A model generated the notes under the pieces. The model worked only from the letters and a program-made list of their open reading frames with translations. It was not told the DNA's origin and did not search any database. The position numbers were made by a program, and so were the translations under genes. A DNA stretch of 64,000 nucleotides from Rugamonas rubra. Its GTDB lineage: Bacteria; Pseudomonadota; Gammaproteobacteria; Burkholderiales; Burkholderiaceae_D. Positions 41,068 to 49,077 of the stretch are shown in pieces. Numbering within the stretch: position 1 is the first letter of the stretch; every line of letters begins with the position of its first letter. Location of the stretch: NCBI RefSeq assembly GCF_900114705.1, contig NZ_FOTW01000026.1, forward strand, positions 1-64,000, read 5' to 3'.

Positions 41068-41675
41068 GCGTAGCACCGGCAGGCGTCGAGCAGGCCATCC
41101 AGGTAAGACGACTGCACGGTGTCGCGCTCCAGGCGGGTGGCTGGGTCGAACTGCTCGACCAGCTTGGCCAGCAAGTAGAGCCGGACGTTTTCCGGTGTCG
41201 CCGCCGGGTCGGCGCCGTGGCCGCAGACGACGGTGACGACGACCGAGTCGAGCTCGCCGGCGGTAGCCGGCCAGCTGGCGCCGCGCGCCGGCACCAGGAA
41301 GCTCTCGTAGGCGCGGCGGACCGGCTTGTAGCTGGCCGGGGCCAGGGTCTGCTCGATGCCGTCCAGGTCCAGGTACTTGACCGAGGTCACGCTGATGACC
41401 GGGTGCGGCAGGCCGAGCGCCGTCGGGATGATGCTGGCGCAGGTATCGCCGAGGCGGTAGCAGGAGGCGCCGGGGAACTCGTCCAGGCGGACCTGCCAGG
41501 TCTGCTCCATCAAGCACTGGCCGATGTCGTGCTCGGCCGTGGCGACCACGCCCTTGATCCACGATGTGATCAGGTCGTCCATGTCGGTCATGTCGGCGTC
41601 GACGCGCAGGCTGGTCTTGGCGTCGGCCAGCTCGACGGCCAGGACGGTCGGGGCGACGGTGCGGATCTTGGTCAT
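41064..41675 (-). CDS. Head-tail connector (gp6-like)
   Basis: 203 residues from ATG at 41675 (MTKIRTVAPTVLAVELADAK). The helical HK97 gp6-like adaptor region (DDLITSWIKGVVATAEHDIG, QCLMEQTWQVRLDEFPG) occupies the first 90 residues. A beta-rich middle with HPVISVTSVKYLDLDG follows, and it ends with LLAKLVEQFDPATRLER. It forms the first ring below the portal. Coupled to the preceding micro-gene by an ATGA overlap. Confidence 0.82.
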   Translation of the reverse strand: MTKIRTVAPTVLAVELADAKTSLRVDADMTDMDDLITSWIKGVVATAEHDIGQCLMEQTWQVRLDEFPGASCYRLGDTCASIIPTALGLPHPVISVTSVKYLDLDGIEQTLAPASYKPVRRAYESFLVPARGASWPATAGELDSVVVTVVCGHGADPAATPENVRLYLLAKLVEQFDPATRLERDTVQSSYLDGLLDACRCYA

Positions 41676-41785
41676 GGGGCTTCCTTCGTCAGGCCCAGGC
41701 TGGCGCAGCGTGCATCGGCTGCGGCCAGGCTGGCGTAGCTGTCTGCTATGGCGCGGCCAATGCCGTCCTCGACTATTAGAGTCAT
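41672..41785 (-). CDS. 37-residue protein, DnaT-like N-terminal fragment
   Basis: Start ATG at 41785 behind AAGGAAGGTGA; stop overlaps the connector start. The sequence MTLIVEDGIGRAIADSYASL followed by AAADARCASLGLTK resembles the start of a common phage head protein (DnaT-like; usually ~150 residues), but stops at 37. It overlaps the homing-endonuclease end by 4 bp. It is the last of four similar short starts in this locus. Confidence 0.6.
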   Translation of the reverse strand: MTLIVEDGIGRAIADSYASLAAADARCASLGLTKEAP

Positions 41786-42471
41786 GCTTCACCTTCCTTG
41801 GGGTCTGTGCCGATTGATTCCGTCCGCCGCTTCTTGCCTCTTTTATTTGTATTCCCCATTCCGGCCGCTGACAATTTAGCCCTGGTCTCAGGAGACGTTG
41901 GCGCGCGAGGCCCGCGCTTTTTCCCCAGCATGCTTGCCGAGATAGCCGCTCTGTGGGCTGGGCTGAACCCCCGGGCCCGCATGTTGGCCCGAGCTTCATC
42001 GGTATGCTTGTAACCGATCAAACGATGGTGCCCAACTTGAGATGCGGCGAGCTTAGCGATATGCTCGGCCGAGAACGGGGCGCGCTTGACGCCCACCTTC
42101 TTGGCGCCAATTTTGGCCCTGGTCTCTGGGCTGTGTCGAACGCCCAGGCGATTACCGGCGGTCGGCAGCATGTTGTATCCGTCGACGGCTGCGAGATGAG
42201 CATCGATAGCGCGCTGTTCATACATCAGCAAATCATCAACGCTGCACAGCAAAAGCACTTGGAATGAAAATGCTGGCTCCCCATGTTTAGCAAAGGAGCT
42301 TTGCAGCTTCGCGGAATGATGCGCGCCTTTTCGCAATAGCGAAAAATGCGAATTACGACGCTTGCGCAAGTCGACTGCTGAGCCAATGTAAAACTTCCCG
42401 GTGACCGCGTTGGTGATTGAGTAAATGCCAGAAGCATTCGGTAGGCCTGTGCCTGGTTCAATGATCGACAT
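41782..42471 (-). CDS. GIY-YIG homing endonuclease
   Basis: 229 residues from ATG at 42471. The catalytic GIY-YIG module is SGIYSITNAVTGKFYIGSAV, then DLRKRRNSHFSLLRKG, with Arg and a downstream Glu (YEQRAID). C-terminal NUMOD-type DNA-binding repeats follow (RHSPETRAKIGAKKVG, TSPETRAKLSAAG). Such free-standing or intronic genes nick recipient phage DNA so that they are copied in. The first 14 residues (MSIIEPGTGLPNAS) match the start of a phage head protein, so it looks fused to a captured 5' end. Confidence 0.85.
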   Translation of the reverse strand: MSIIEPGTGLPNASGIYSITNAVTGKFYIGSAVDLRKRRNSHFSLLRKGAHHSAKLQSSFAKHGEPAFSFQVLLLCSVDDLLMYEQRAIDAHLAAVDGYNMLPTAGNRLGVRHSPETRAKIGAKKVGVKRAPFSAEHIAKLAASQVGHHRLIGYKHTDEARANMRARGFSPAHRAAISASMLGKKRGPRAPTSPETRAKLSAAGMGNTNKRGKKRRTESIGTDPKEGEA

Positions 42472-42487
42472 GTCTTCCTTGGGGCGT

Positions 42488-42511
42488 AAAAAAGCCCGCT
42501 CGGGGCGGGCT
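42488..42511 (-). terminator. Terminator in front of the GIY-YIG gene
   Basis: AGCCCGC-cccga-GCGGGCT on the minus strand followed by six T's and ACGCCC. It lies between micro-gene 42533-42580 and the endonuclease start. Confidence 0.78.
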
Positions 42512-42532
42512 TGGTGATGCGGTAGCGCAAGT

Positions 42533-42580
42533 TCAGCTGTCGGCGTCAGGCAGGCCGGCGCCCACCTCAATAATCAACAT
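42533..42580 (-). CDS. 15-codon micro-gene with strong ribosome binding site
   Basis: ATG at 42580 behind AAAGGTGA; reads MLIIEVGAGLPDADS then TGA. It resembles the 5' end of the DnaT-like phage head gene. It may be a leader peptide, a decapitated gene, or an exon fragment left by endonuclease insertion. Translation is uncertain. Confidence 0.4.
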   Translation of the reverse strand: MLIIEVGAGLPDADS

Positions 42581-42583
42581 AGA

Positions 42584-43255
42584 TCACCTTTCATTTTTCT
42601 TCTTTCTATTGATCGCAGCCTTCAGCGCAGAGCCGTGTGCCGCGCGGGCCGCAGGATCGGAGAATCTTCGCTTCCCGCCCGCGGACAAGGCCAGTCTATG
42701 TGCCTCAGTTATTGGGGTATGCCTGCCGGTTTCCCCTCTCCGGATATTCTCCCCTTGCGTCACAGGCTCAAGGTGCGACGGGTTAATGCACGATCTGTTT
42801 CTGCAAAGATGGTCGATAACCAGCCCTTCTGGTATAGGGCCAATATGGAACTCATAGCTGGCACGGTGCGCTTCTTGCGTCACAGATCCATTGAATTTGA
42901 CTCGACCGTATCCATCGCGAAGCGCCCCGGTCCAAAGCCAGCAGCCCGACTCAACAACACGAGATCGACGCCTCAGAGTAGCGCCAATATCAACATTGGA
43001 AAACGCCAGCTTCAGGCACTCCGGCGAACAGTATTTCCGCCGCTTCATTTCCGAAGGTAGCCCACTCATCGTCGCAGAACAAACCGCGCAGGGCTTTTCA
43101 GCGAGAACCGAGGCGCCTTTATTGTGCGGCACCTTTCCTCTCAAACTCTCTGCGTAACAGGCCCTACTGCAATACGCCTTGCCACCGATCTGAGAAGGCC
43201 ACTGCAAAAAATGGGCGCCGCATGAATCGCATGAAAACTGTACCTTGGCATTCAT
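42584..43255 (-). CDS. HNH homing endonuclease with zinc-finger N-terminus
   Basis: 223 residues from ATG at 43255. Two N-terminal zinc clusters (FSCDSCGAHF...YCSRAC and CAVCSATM...YCSPEC) precede a classic HNH_3 domain: GCWLWTGALRDGYGRVKFNG, HRASYEFHIGPIPEGLVIDH, LCRNRSCINPSHLEPVT. NUMOD-like ends follow. It is a mobile endonuclease gene inserted in the head operon next to a second, unrelated homing endonuclease. Confidence 0.88.
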   Translation of the reverse strand: MNAKVQFSCDSCGAHFLQWPSQIGGKAYCSRACYAESLRGKVPHNKGASVLAEKPCAVCSATMSGLPSEMKRRKYCSPECLKLAFSNVDIGATLRRRSRVVESGCWLWTGALRDGYGRVKFNGSVTQEAHRASYEFHIGPIPEGLVIDHLCRNRSCINPSHLEPVTQGENIRRGETGRHTPITEAHRLALSAGGKRRFSDPAARAAHGSALKAAINRKKKNER

Positions 43256-43293
43256 ATTTATCCCCTTTGGTTTAAGGGTACTAGTATTCAGCT

Positions 43294-43368
43294 TTAAGCA
43301 CACCGATGCAAGCGGAGCGTGCGCCAGATTCGCACAGGGGAGGCGCCGGTTTCGGTGGTGAGGGTCAT
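43294..43368 (-). CDS. 24-codon micro-gene overlapping the secreted-protein stop
   Basis: ATG at 43368 overlaps the preceding stop (ATGA) and reads MTLTTETGASPVRIW then a short basic tail. The start context AAGGAxGCCCCATGACC is nearly identical to that of the connector gene at 41675. It is probably a truncated or duplicated 5' end rather than a working gene. Confidence 0.4.
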   Translation of the reverse strand: MTLTTETGASPVRIWRTLRLHRCA

Positions 43369-43622
43369 GGGGCATCCTTGGTGCTGATCGTCACCATGTA
43401 GGTGATGTCGAGGTTTTCGCCGCGCTGGAGGATAAACTCGCTGCCGGTGTCCTGACAGCGCACATCGAAATAGCGCTCGGCGACCTCGCATACCTCGGCG
43501 CGGCTTTCGCCTTGCGACAGCCGGTACTCCACGACGTCACGCTGGATTTCCATGTCGGTGAGTGGATCGGCCGCCGCGAGCGGCGCCGCGATCAAGGCGG
43601 CGAGTATCAACCGCGTTTTCAT
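43365..43622 (-). CDS. Small exported phage protein
   Basis: 85 residues with a clear signal peptide (MKTRLILAALIAAPLAAADP). The mature ~65 residues contain two cysteines' pair (AEVCEVAERYFDVRCQD) and a beta-type tail. Family not recognised. It is coupled to the SGNH gene by a 4-bp overlap. A secreted product inside the head operon is unusual; it may be a lysogenic conversion factor. Confidence 0.6.
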   Translation of the reverse strand: MKTRLILAALIAAPLAAADPLTDMEIQRDVVEYRLSQGESRAEVCEVAERYFDVRCQDTGSEFILQRGENLDITYMVTISTKDAP

Positions 43623-45589
43623 GCGGCCGATGGATCAACCGCCCAGAGCATCGGGTGCGCGATGTCGAGCGTTACGTGCCCTGCTGCCCCGGTGCCGTAG
43701 ATGACAACCTCGTGGCGCATAAAAGCCAGTGCGCCGTGAATGGCCGAACCGCCTTTTTTGAACTGATACGGAGGGGTATCAAGAGTCAGCGAGTACGCCT
43801 CGTTGATTGGCGTTACCACATCTAGACAACGGCACGAATAGGACTTGTCAGCGCCAGTGGTTGCCGTGCTTACCGTTACTGCCAGTTCGGGTGGCGTCAC
43901 GTTGAGTGGCGCTCCCGAACCAGGCGTGTTTCCGCTGGAGATGCGAACACGGGCCAAGCCTTCCACCACGTCGCCGAAGGCGTAGTTGGATGCCGACACG
44001 GCGATGCGCACGGTAACCACCGACCCTGCCGCCAAGCCGCTGATGACCAGCCGTTGATTGTTGCCCAGTGGATCGCCATCAACCGCCTCGGTGCGCGGTA
44101 CGATAGAGCAAACTACAGCCTGCGACCCCGCCGAGTTGATGACGACAAGGCCTGTAGCGATAGTCCCGGTAATCGTTCCCGAGCCGACCGAAGTAGTGCC
44201 TGCAGTTCCTTGCAGCAGAGCGTTGTCAAAATAGATCTTCCCGCTCGCCACTACGTCGCATGCCATCGGGTAGGTTGCGCGGCTGGCCGGGAAGTAGTTC
44301 AACAGTGCCTGTGCGATACGCTTTGCGCCAGCCCATGCCCCAAGCCGGGCGTCATGAGCGTTGTCCGCAAGCATGCCGGTCGAAGGCAGGCCAACAACGC
44401 TTGCGGGATCAGCATACAGCAGGCCGTTGGCGCTGCCCATCCATGTGTTGACGTAGCGACCGCCGATCTGCGGCAAGTACGACTGCGCCCAGCGATTAAC
44501 AGGAGCCAACTTGGCGGACAGCGCGCCGGTGCCGCCAGTATTCGGAGGGATGGAGGTGAGTACCGGTTTCACGCCGAGTTGGACGCATCGGTCCATTAGA
44601 GGCTTGATACTGGCGATTGAGTAATCGGCAGTAAAACCCCGTGCATAGACGTTGTTGGTGCCTACTTTGAAGAGCGCAACGGAAGCGCCTGTACCCATCG
44701 CGGATTCAATCACAGATTGCAGGCCATCGCTGTCAGCACCGCCCGCGCTGTAGTTTCCGACGATCTTGAAAGTTGCCCCGCACATCGCTTTTGCCCAGAT
44801 CACCGAGCCATAACCAGCCTCCTGCCATGCCAGATACATGATTGGGGCGAAGCCGCCGGAGACTGGAATATATGGGCCGGTCGTCGCGTAGGTCACGCTC
44901 GTGACTAACGCGCCCGAAAGCGTGTGGGACAGAATCAGTGCGTTTATCTGGTTAAGCTTCGAATCGACCATGCCGGCGAATGTAACACGGTCTCCCGTAT
45001 AGGCGTTTTGGCCTGTCTGAGGCGACGTAATCGTTGCCGTTGCCGTGCCGTTTCCGTTATCCACGATGGTGACTGGCACCTCCACGGAATGCTTCTGAGC
45101 GGTGGAGTCGCCCAGAATTACAACGCCGTCCCGTGGACGTGGGGCCGGGATATTAAGCACCGCCGCCCCCACCAGCACATCAACGCTGCCGGCCGAGCAT
45201 GAGATCAGGAACTGCTGCGTGCCGGCGTAGGCCGGCGTGGTGAAGCTGCCGGCGCCAATTGCCCACGACCGCAGCGAGTTCGTCCCGCCCAGCACCGGGT
45301 CCAGCAGGTAGGCGACGCCGGTGGTATTGGCCGCGCCGGTGATGGTCAAGGCCTGGCCCTCGGGAAGCGAGATCGGCACCTGCTCGCCGGCCTTGATCGA
45401 GGCACGGCCGCCGCCGACCAGCGGCTGGGCCTGCTGCACCGGCTGCACCGGCACGAAATAGGTGTCGCCGCCAGTCAGGGTAGCCGTCGCCTGCTTCGCC
45501 GCGATCAAACCGGCTTCGGTGCCGGCGTCCAGCGCCACAATGGCGTTCGCCGGGTATTTGTCGTATGCGCAAAGCAGGCGAATGGTCAT
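43619..45589 (-). CDS. SGNH/GDSL-hydrolase-like virion protein
   Basis: 656 residues. The first ~45 (MTIRLLCAYDKYPANAIVAL) resemble a small head-associated phage domain. A beta-rich segment follows. From about residue 155 an SGNH fold is visible: block I DGVVILGDST with Ser at about 160, block III KVGTNNVYARG near 311, and block V DNAHDARLG near 410 with Asp and His. The C-terminal 200 residues are beta-sandwich-like. SGNH enzymes are esterases or deacetylases acting on polysaccharides. Lying just after the capsid gene, it may decorate the capsid or tail; enzymatic activity is inferred from the motif triad. Confidence 0.7.
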   Translation of the reverse strand: MTIRLLCAYDKYPANAIVALDAGTEAGLIAAKQATATLTGGDTYFVPVQPVQQAQPLVGGGRASIKAGEQVPISLPEGQALTITGAANTTGVAYLLDPVLGGTNSLRSWAIGAGSFTTPAYAGTQQFLISCSAGSVDVLVGAAVLNIPAPRPRDGVVILGDSTAQKHSVEVPVTIVDNGNGTATATITSPQTGQNAYTGDRVTFAGMVDSKLNQINALILSHTLSGALVTSVTYATTGPYIPVSGGFAPIMYLAWQEAGYGSVIWAKAMCGATFKIVGNYSAGGADSDGLQSVIESAMGTGASVALFKVGTNNVYARGFTADYSIASIKPLMDRCVQLGVKPVLTSIPPNTGGTGALSAKLAPVNRWAQSYLPQIGGRYVNTWMGSANGLLYADPASVVGLPSTGMLADNAHDARLGAWAGAKRIAQALLNYFPASRATYPMACDVVASGKIYFDNALLQGTAGTTSVGSGTITGTIATGLVVINSAGSQAVVCSIVPRTEAVDGDPLGNNQRLVISGLAAGSVVTVRIAVSASNYAFGDVVEGLARVRISSGNTPGSGAPLNVTPPELAVTVSTATTGADKSYSCRCLDVVTPINEAYSLTLDTPPYQFKKGGSAIHGALAFMRHEVVIYGTGAAGHVTLDIAHPMLWAVDPSAA

Positions 45590-45590
45590 A

Positions 45591-45776
45591 TCAGTCCTTC
45601 GTGAGGGTTTCGGCGTAGGCCACGGCGGCCGGATCGGTGTCGACGACGCCGGCCAGGCTGTCGACCAGCTCGGCGTCGATCTCGATCACGTCATTGCATG
45701 TGCCGTAATCGCAGACCACGAGCACGCGCGCCTTGACGGTGCTAGGCGCTTTTGCCTTGCTATCTTTTTCTGCCAT
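45591..45776 (-). CDS. Small acidic phage protein after the capsid gene
   Basis: 61 residues. A lysine-rich start (MAEKDSKAKAPSTVKARVLV), then CDYGTCNDVIEID and AELVDSLAGVVDTDPAAVAY. Small acidic proteins of this type often follow HK97-type capsid genes. Function unknown. It ends 2 bp before the SGNH gene start. Confidence 0.62.
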   Translation of the reverse strand: MAEKDSKAKAPSTVKARVLVVCDYGTCNDVIEIDAELVDSLAGVVDTDPAAVAYAETLTKD

Positions 45777-45798
45777 GTTTTTCTCCAGGTGGTGATAC

Positions 45799-45820
45799 GC
45801 GGCAGGCCGAAGCCCGCCGC
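45799..45820 (-). other. Hairpin with UUCG-type tetraloop after the capsid gene
   Basis: GCGGCGGGC-TTCG-GCCTGCCGC on the minus strand: nine pairs (one G-T) closed by a stable tetraloop, 20 bp past the capsid stop. Without a T run it more likely stabilises the capsid mRNA 3' end than terminates. Confidence 0.5.
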
Positions 45821-45839
45821 AGATTGGGGCAGCGTTCGG

Positions 45840-47060
45840 TTAGGTCGCCGACTGCTGGTACAACTTGATGCCGTTGACGTCGAGCAGGTTGCCGCCGGCG
45901 CGGGACCAGGCCAGGAAGCCGACCTGTCCTTTGCTCGCGAACGCCGAGTCTTCGAAGCGGAACAGGATGAAATCCAGCACGTCGCGGATCATGTACTTGG
46001 AGAAATCGCCGAAGCCGATTGTCTTGGCGTTGGCGGCTGGCTGGGCCATGTCGTTGTTGATCGCCACGTCCGAACCCAGCAGTTGCGCCGGCGTGCCGGT
46101 CTTGATGCCAGCCTCGTAGGACTCTGCCCAGATCGGGCGACCCGAGCCGTCCTTGATCTTGCGGACGACCTTGCGGGTTTGTTGGTGCATCATGAAACGG
46201 CAGGTGCCTGCATCCTGATAGGCTTGGTCGATCGATTCCTGCAGGTCGACCAGGTCGTCATACAGTACGGTCACCGTCTGGCCGGTGGCGCCGATCTTGC
46301 CAACCGATGCGGCGGGAACATAACCCAGGGGCTGGCCGGTACCGCTGCCGACAGTGAAGCCCTTGTTCATGGTGCGGCCGAGGCGATCGCGGATGCGCTT
46401 GTTGACCATGGCGATGATGTCGATCGAGCTGTCCATCAGCAGCTCGATCGGAATCGTGATGATCTTCGAGCTGGCCTTGAATGTGTTCAGGCCGACGGTG
46501 CCGAACGAGGCGTCACCGGAAGTTGCTCCTGTGTTTTCCGGAACCCACTCGCCTTCCTCGGCCGTACCGTCCGATGTCGGGTATCCCAGCGGATTGCCTT
46601 GCGAGGTCGTGATGCTGCTAGCCAGGCCGCGCATGCCGCCGTAAGCCTTCAACGCGTCGATCAGTTCCTTGGCGACGTCGGTCTGGACGGTGTAACCACC
46701 CTGGCTCGGCGCCGTGGTGGACATGGTGTTGCGAATGTCAGCCATCTCTTCGCGCGTCATATTCGCCGGACCTTCGCGCAGCAGTTTGGCGAACAGCGCG
46801 CGCGGCTTGTTGCTCTCGGCGTTCGCGCCGGGGTTGCGGCGGAATGTTTCGACGTCGCGGTTGTGGTCTTCAATTTCCAGCGCCATCACCTTCTCGACGG
46901 CGGTGATTTCGTTCTCGATGCCGTCGATCTTGTCGGCGCGCTCGTCGAAGGTTGTCTGGTCTTCCTTCGTCCAGGCGCGGTCGCCTTTCTGCTCCATCTG
47001 GTTGCGCGCTTCCTTCGCGAGTTGCTGACGCTGCTCGCGCAATGCTTGAATCGATTTCAT
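45840..47060 (-). CDS. Major capsid protein (HK97 fold)
   Basis: 406 residues. An N-terminal coiled-coil delta/scaffold region (about 1-105: REQRQQLAKEARNQMEQKGD, DKIDGIENEITAVEKVMALE) precedes the HK97 capsid domain, with TTAPSQGGYTVQTDVAKELI, the KIITIPIELLMDSSIDI strand-helix and the P-domain, ending AFASKGQVGFLAWSRAGG. The region between is presumably removed by the protease encoded upstream. It builds the icosahedral head. Confidence 0.92.
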   Translation of the reverse strand: MKSIQALREQRQQLAKEARNQMEQKGDRAWTKEDQTTFDERADKIDGIENEITAVEKVMALEIEDHNRDVETFRRNPGANAESNKPRALFAKLLREGPANMTREEMADIRNTMSTTAPSQGGYTVQTDVAKELIDALKAYGGMRGLASSITTSQGNPLGYPTSDGTAEEGEWVPENTGATSGDASFGTVGLNTFKASSKIITIPIELLMDSSIDIIAMVNKRIRDRLGRTMNKGFTVGSGTGQPLGYVPAASVGKIGATGQTVTVLYDDLVDLQESIDQAYQDAGTCRFMMHQQTRKVVRKIKDGSGRPIWAESYEAGIKTGTPAQLLGSDVAINNDMAQPAANAKTIGFGDFSKYMIRDVLDFILFRFEDSAFASKGQVGFLAWSRAGGNLLDVNGIKLYQQSAT

Positions 47061-47081
47061 ATGGGTTCCTTGGTTGGACGT

Positions 47082-47103
47082 AAAAAATGCCGCGCGAGGC
47101 GGC
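47082..47103 (-). terminator. Terminator between protease and capsid genes
   Basis: GCCGC-ctcgc-GCGGC on the minus strand, then A and six T's, then ACGTCC; 20 bp before the capsid start. An internal attenuator or a processing site in the late operon. Confidence 0.65.
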
Positions 47104-47126
47104 CGGTATCGGGGTGCGCGAGCGCG

Positions 47127-47822
47127 TTATCCGAATTCGTGCAGGCGCAGGCGGTTGGCGTTGCGCTGGCGGACGGCTTCCCAATGCGTCGGGTCGTCTT
47201 CTTTGGCGGTGATCTTCGGCGCGTTGTTGTAAGCCGTGAGATCCCATTTGTTTTCGACCTTGGCCGTCTCGCTAATCGAATCGACGAAGCCGTTGGCGAG
47301 CGCCTCGTCGGCGGTGAACCAGGTTTCAGCCTTCATCCAGGCGACGATCTCGTCGTTGGACTTGCCGGTCTTGCGCGCGTAGTCGGCGACGATCGATTGG
47401 TCGATCTTGCCCAGCAGCGCGGCGGTCTGGATCAAGTCGTCATCGTTGCCGTATGCCATGGTCCACGCCTTGTGGATCATGTAGAAGCTGCCCCGTGCGA
47501 TGTCCACCGACGCGCAGGCGGCGGTGACGTAGGTCGCGGCGCTGGCCGCCAGGCCTTCGATGACCGCGTGCACGTTGCCGTGAGCGGCGATCGCTGCGGC
47601 CATGGCGCGCCCGTCGAAGACGTCCCCGCCGGGCGAGTTGACGCGCAGCGTGACCTTCTTGCCGCTCATGCCTGCCAGCTCCTTGTTGAATTCGGCGGCG
47701 CCAACGCCCCAATACGGGTCGATGACGTCGTACAGGAACAGAGTTTCCGGCTCGGCCTCGGATCGAATCTTCGCCGGCGCCCGGTCTGCGTTATTGCGAA
47801 TCAGCTGTACTAATTTCTTCAT
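47127..47822 (-). CDS. Prohead protease, ClpP-like (S14)
   Basis: 231 residues from ATG at 47822. ClpP/SppA-type phage protease: the strand-turn TLRVNSPGGDVFDG, nucleophile Ser94 in LAASAATYV, and general base His117 in FYMIHKAW. It cleaves the capsid delta domain during maturation. The gene overlaps the portal gene end by 32 bp and precedes the capsid gene, the usual order. Confidence 0.9.
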   Translation of the reverse strand: MKKLVQLIRNNADRAPAKIRSEAEPETLFLYDVIDPYWGVGAAEFNKELAGMSGKKVTLRVNSPGGDVFDGRAMAAAIAAHGNVHAVIEGLAASAATYVTAACASVDIARGSFYMIHKAWTMAYGNDDDLIQTAALLGKIDQSIVADYARKTGKSNDEIVAWMKAETWFTADEALANGFVDSISETAKVENKWDLTAYNNAPKITAKEDDPTHWEAVRQRNANRLRLHEFG

Positions 47823-49074
47823 TTTTATCCTTGGTTGCGGAGGCGGGCGCCGCCGGCTTATCCGGGCGGTACAACACATCGCCGCCGTCGACCGGCGGGA
47901 GGTTCTTGATACGGCGTGCTTCATTGATCGTCATCCAGCCCGGCCCTTGGGATCCGCCAACGCACTGGCGCATATAGTCGCCCTCGGCCTTCGAATCCCC
48001 GGACATCAGCGATTCCATCTTGTGCTCGACAAACGGCGACGCCCGGCGGAACAGCTTGCGGTTCAATTCCTGCCGCACGACATCCAAGTGCGCCTGCATT
48101 GAAAACTTGATGAACCCCAGGGTTTGCGCTTGCACGCCAGATCCCCAGGAGCTGGTTGTTTCCTGTGCTCCGATCATGTGGGCCGGCACGCCGAAGGCGC
48201 GCGCAATGTCGATCACTTGATACTTACGCGATTCCAGCAACTGGGCGTCGCCGGCGGTCATGGACATTTCTTTCAGGTCCACGTCCTTTGGCAGCACCAT
48301 CGGCGCGCCGGCGTTGCGGACGCCGGCATATTTCCTTGTGTACTCGGTGCGCAACAACTCGACTTGCTCCGGATCGAGCTTTGCAACGGTGGTCAAAACA
48401 TGCTTCGGCGCGGCGCCGTTCGCGAAAAAGCTACCCGAGAACGTGTCGGCCGCCAAAGCCACGCCGATGCATTGAAACGCGCCCCATTGGATGGCGGACA
48501 TGCTGCGGATGCCGTTAAATCCAAAGCCTGTGAAATGCAGCATGTCGTCCTGGTGCACCGGGCGGGTACGGCCGTCATCGCCAGTAACGCTATAAATCAG
48601 AAAGTCGCCGACCTTTCGCCCGGTCACCAGGTCGGGATTGTGCGGACGGAGGGCGCTGATCTTGGCGCCGGAGCGGACAATCTCGACATACCCGTCGCCG
48701 CGCATCATCCGGGACTGCATGACCCAACTCCACATCGCGGCGGCGGTCCAGTTGGCGATCGGCTCCTCGTTGAGCAGCCACCACAAATCGGGTTGGATGC
48801 TTTCGCGTTCGCCGTCGACCTCGCGATATATCGAGACGGGAATGGACCCCAGGGTGCCGCCGAGCAGGCGCACCGCAGCGAACACCGCGGACACGCGCAT
48901 CGCCGTCTCCGCCGTAACGGGATAGCCGGATGCGGATGGCACGCCGCCCAGCATCGCAATGATTTGCGGATCGCTCGAGTGGACCACTGTGGCGGCGTTC
49001 TGGATTGCTCCAGTTGCGGTCGCGGGGGCACCGGCGCCGAACATGGCCGCCAGTTTTTTAAGAGGATTGATCAT
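47791..49074 (-). CDS. Portal protein (HK97 family)
   Basis: 427 residues. AVFAAVRLLGGTLGSIPVSI, WVMQSRMMRGDGYVEIVR, the DMLHFTGFGFNGIRSMSAI strand and VIDIARAFGVPAHMIG are standard HK97 portal motifs. It forms the dodecameric DNA channel of the head. A poorly conserved alanine/lysine-rich tail overlaps the protease gene. Sits 3 bp after the large terminase stop. Confidence 0.92.
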   Translation of the reverse strand: MINPLKKLAAMFGAGAPATATGAIQNAATVVHSSDPQIIAMLGGVPSASGYPVTAETAMRVSAVFAAVRLLGGTLGSIPVSIYREVDGERESIQPDLWWLLNEEPIANWTAAAMWSWVMQSRMMRGDGYVEIVRSGAKISALRPHNPDLVTGRKVGDFLIYSVTGDDGRTRPVHQDDMLHFTGFGFNGIRSMSAIQWGAFQCIGVALAADTFSGSFFANGAAPKHVLTTVAKLDPEQVELLRTEYTRKYAGVRNAGAPMVLPKDVDLKEMSMTAGDAQLLESRKYQVIDIARAFGVPAHMIGAQETTSSWGSGVQAQTLGFIKFSMQAHLDVVRQELNRKLFRRASPFVEHKMESLMSGDSKAEGDYMRQCVGGSQGPGWMTINEARRIKNLPPVDGGDVLYRPDKPAAPASATKDKNEEISTADSQ

Positions 49075-49077
49075 CGG

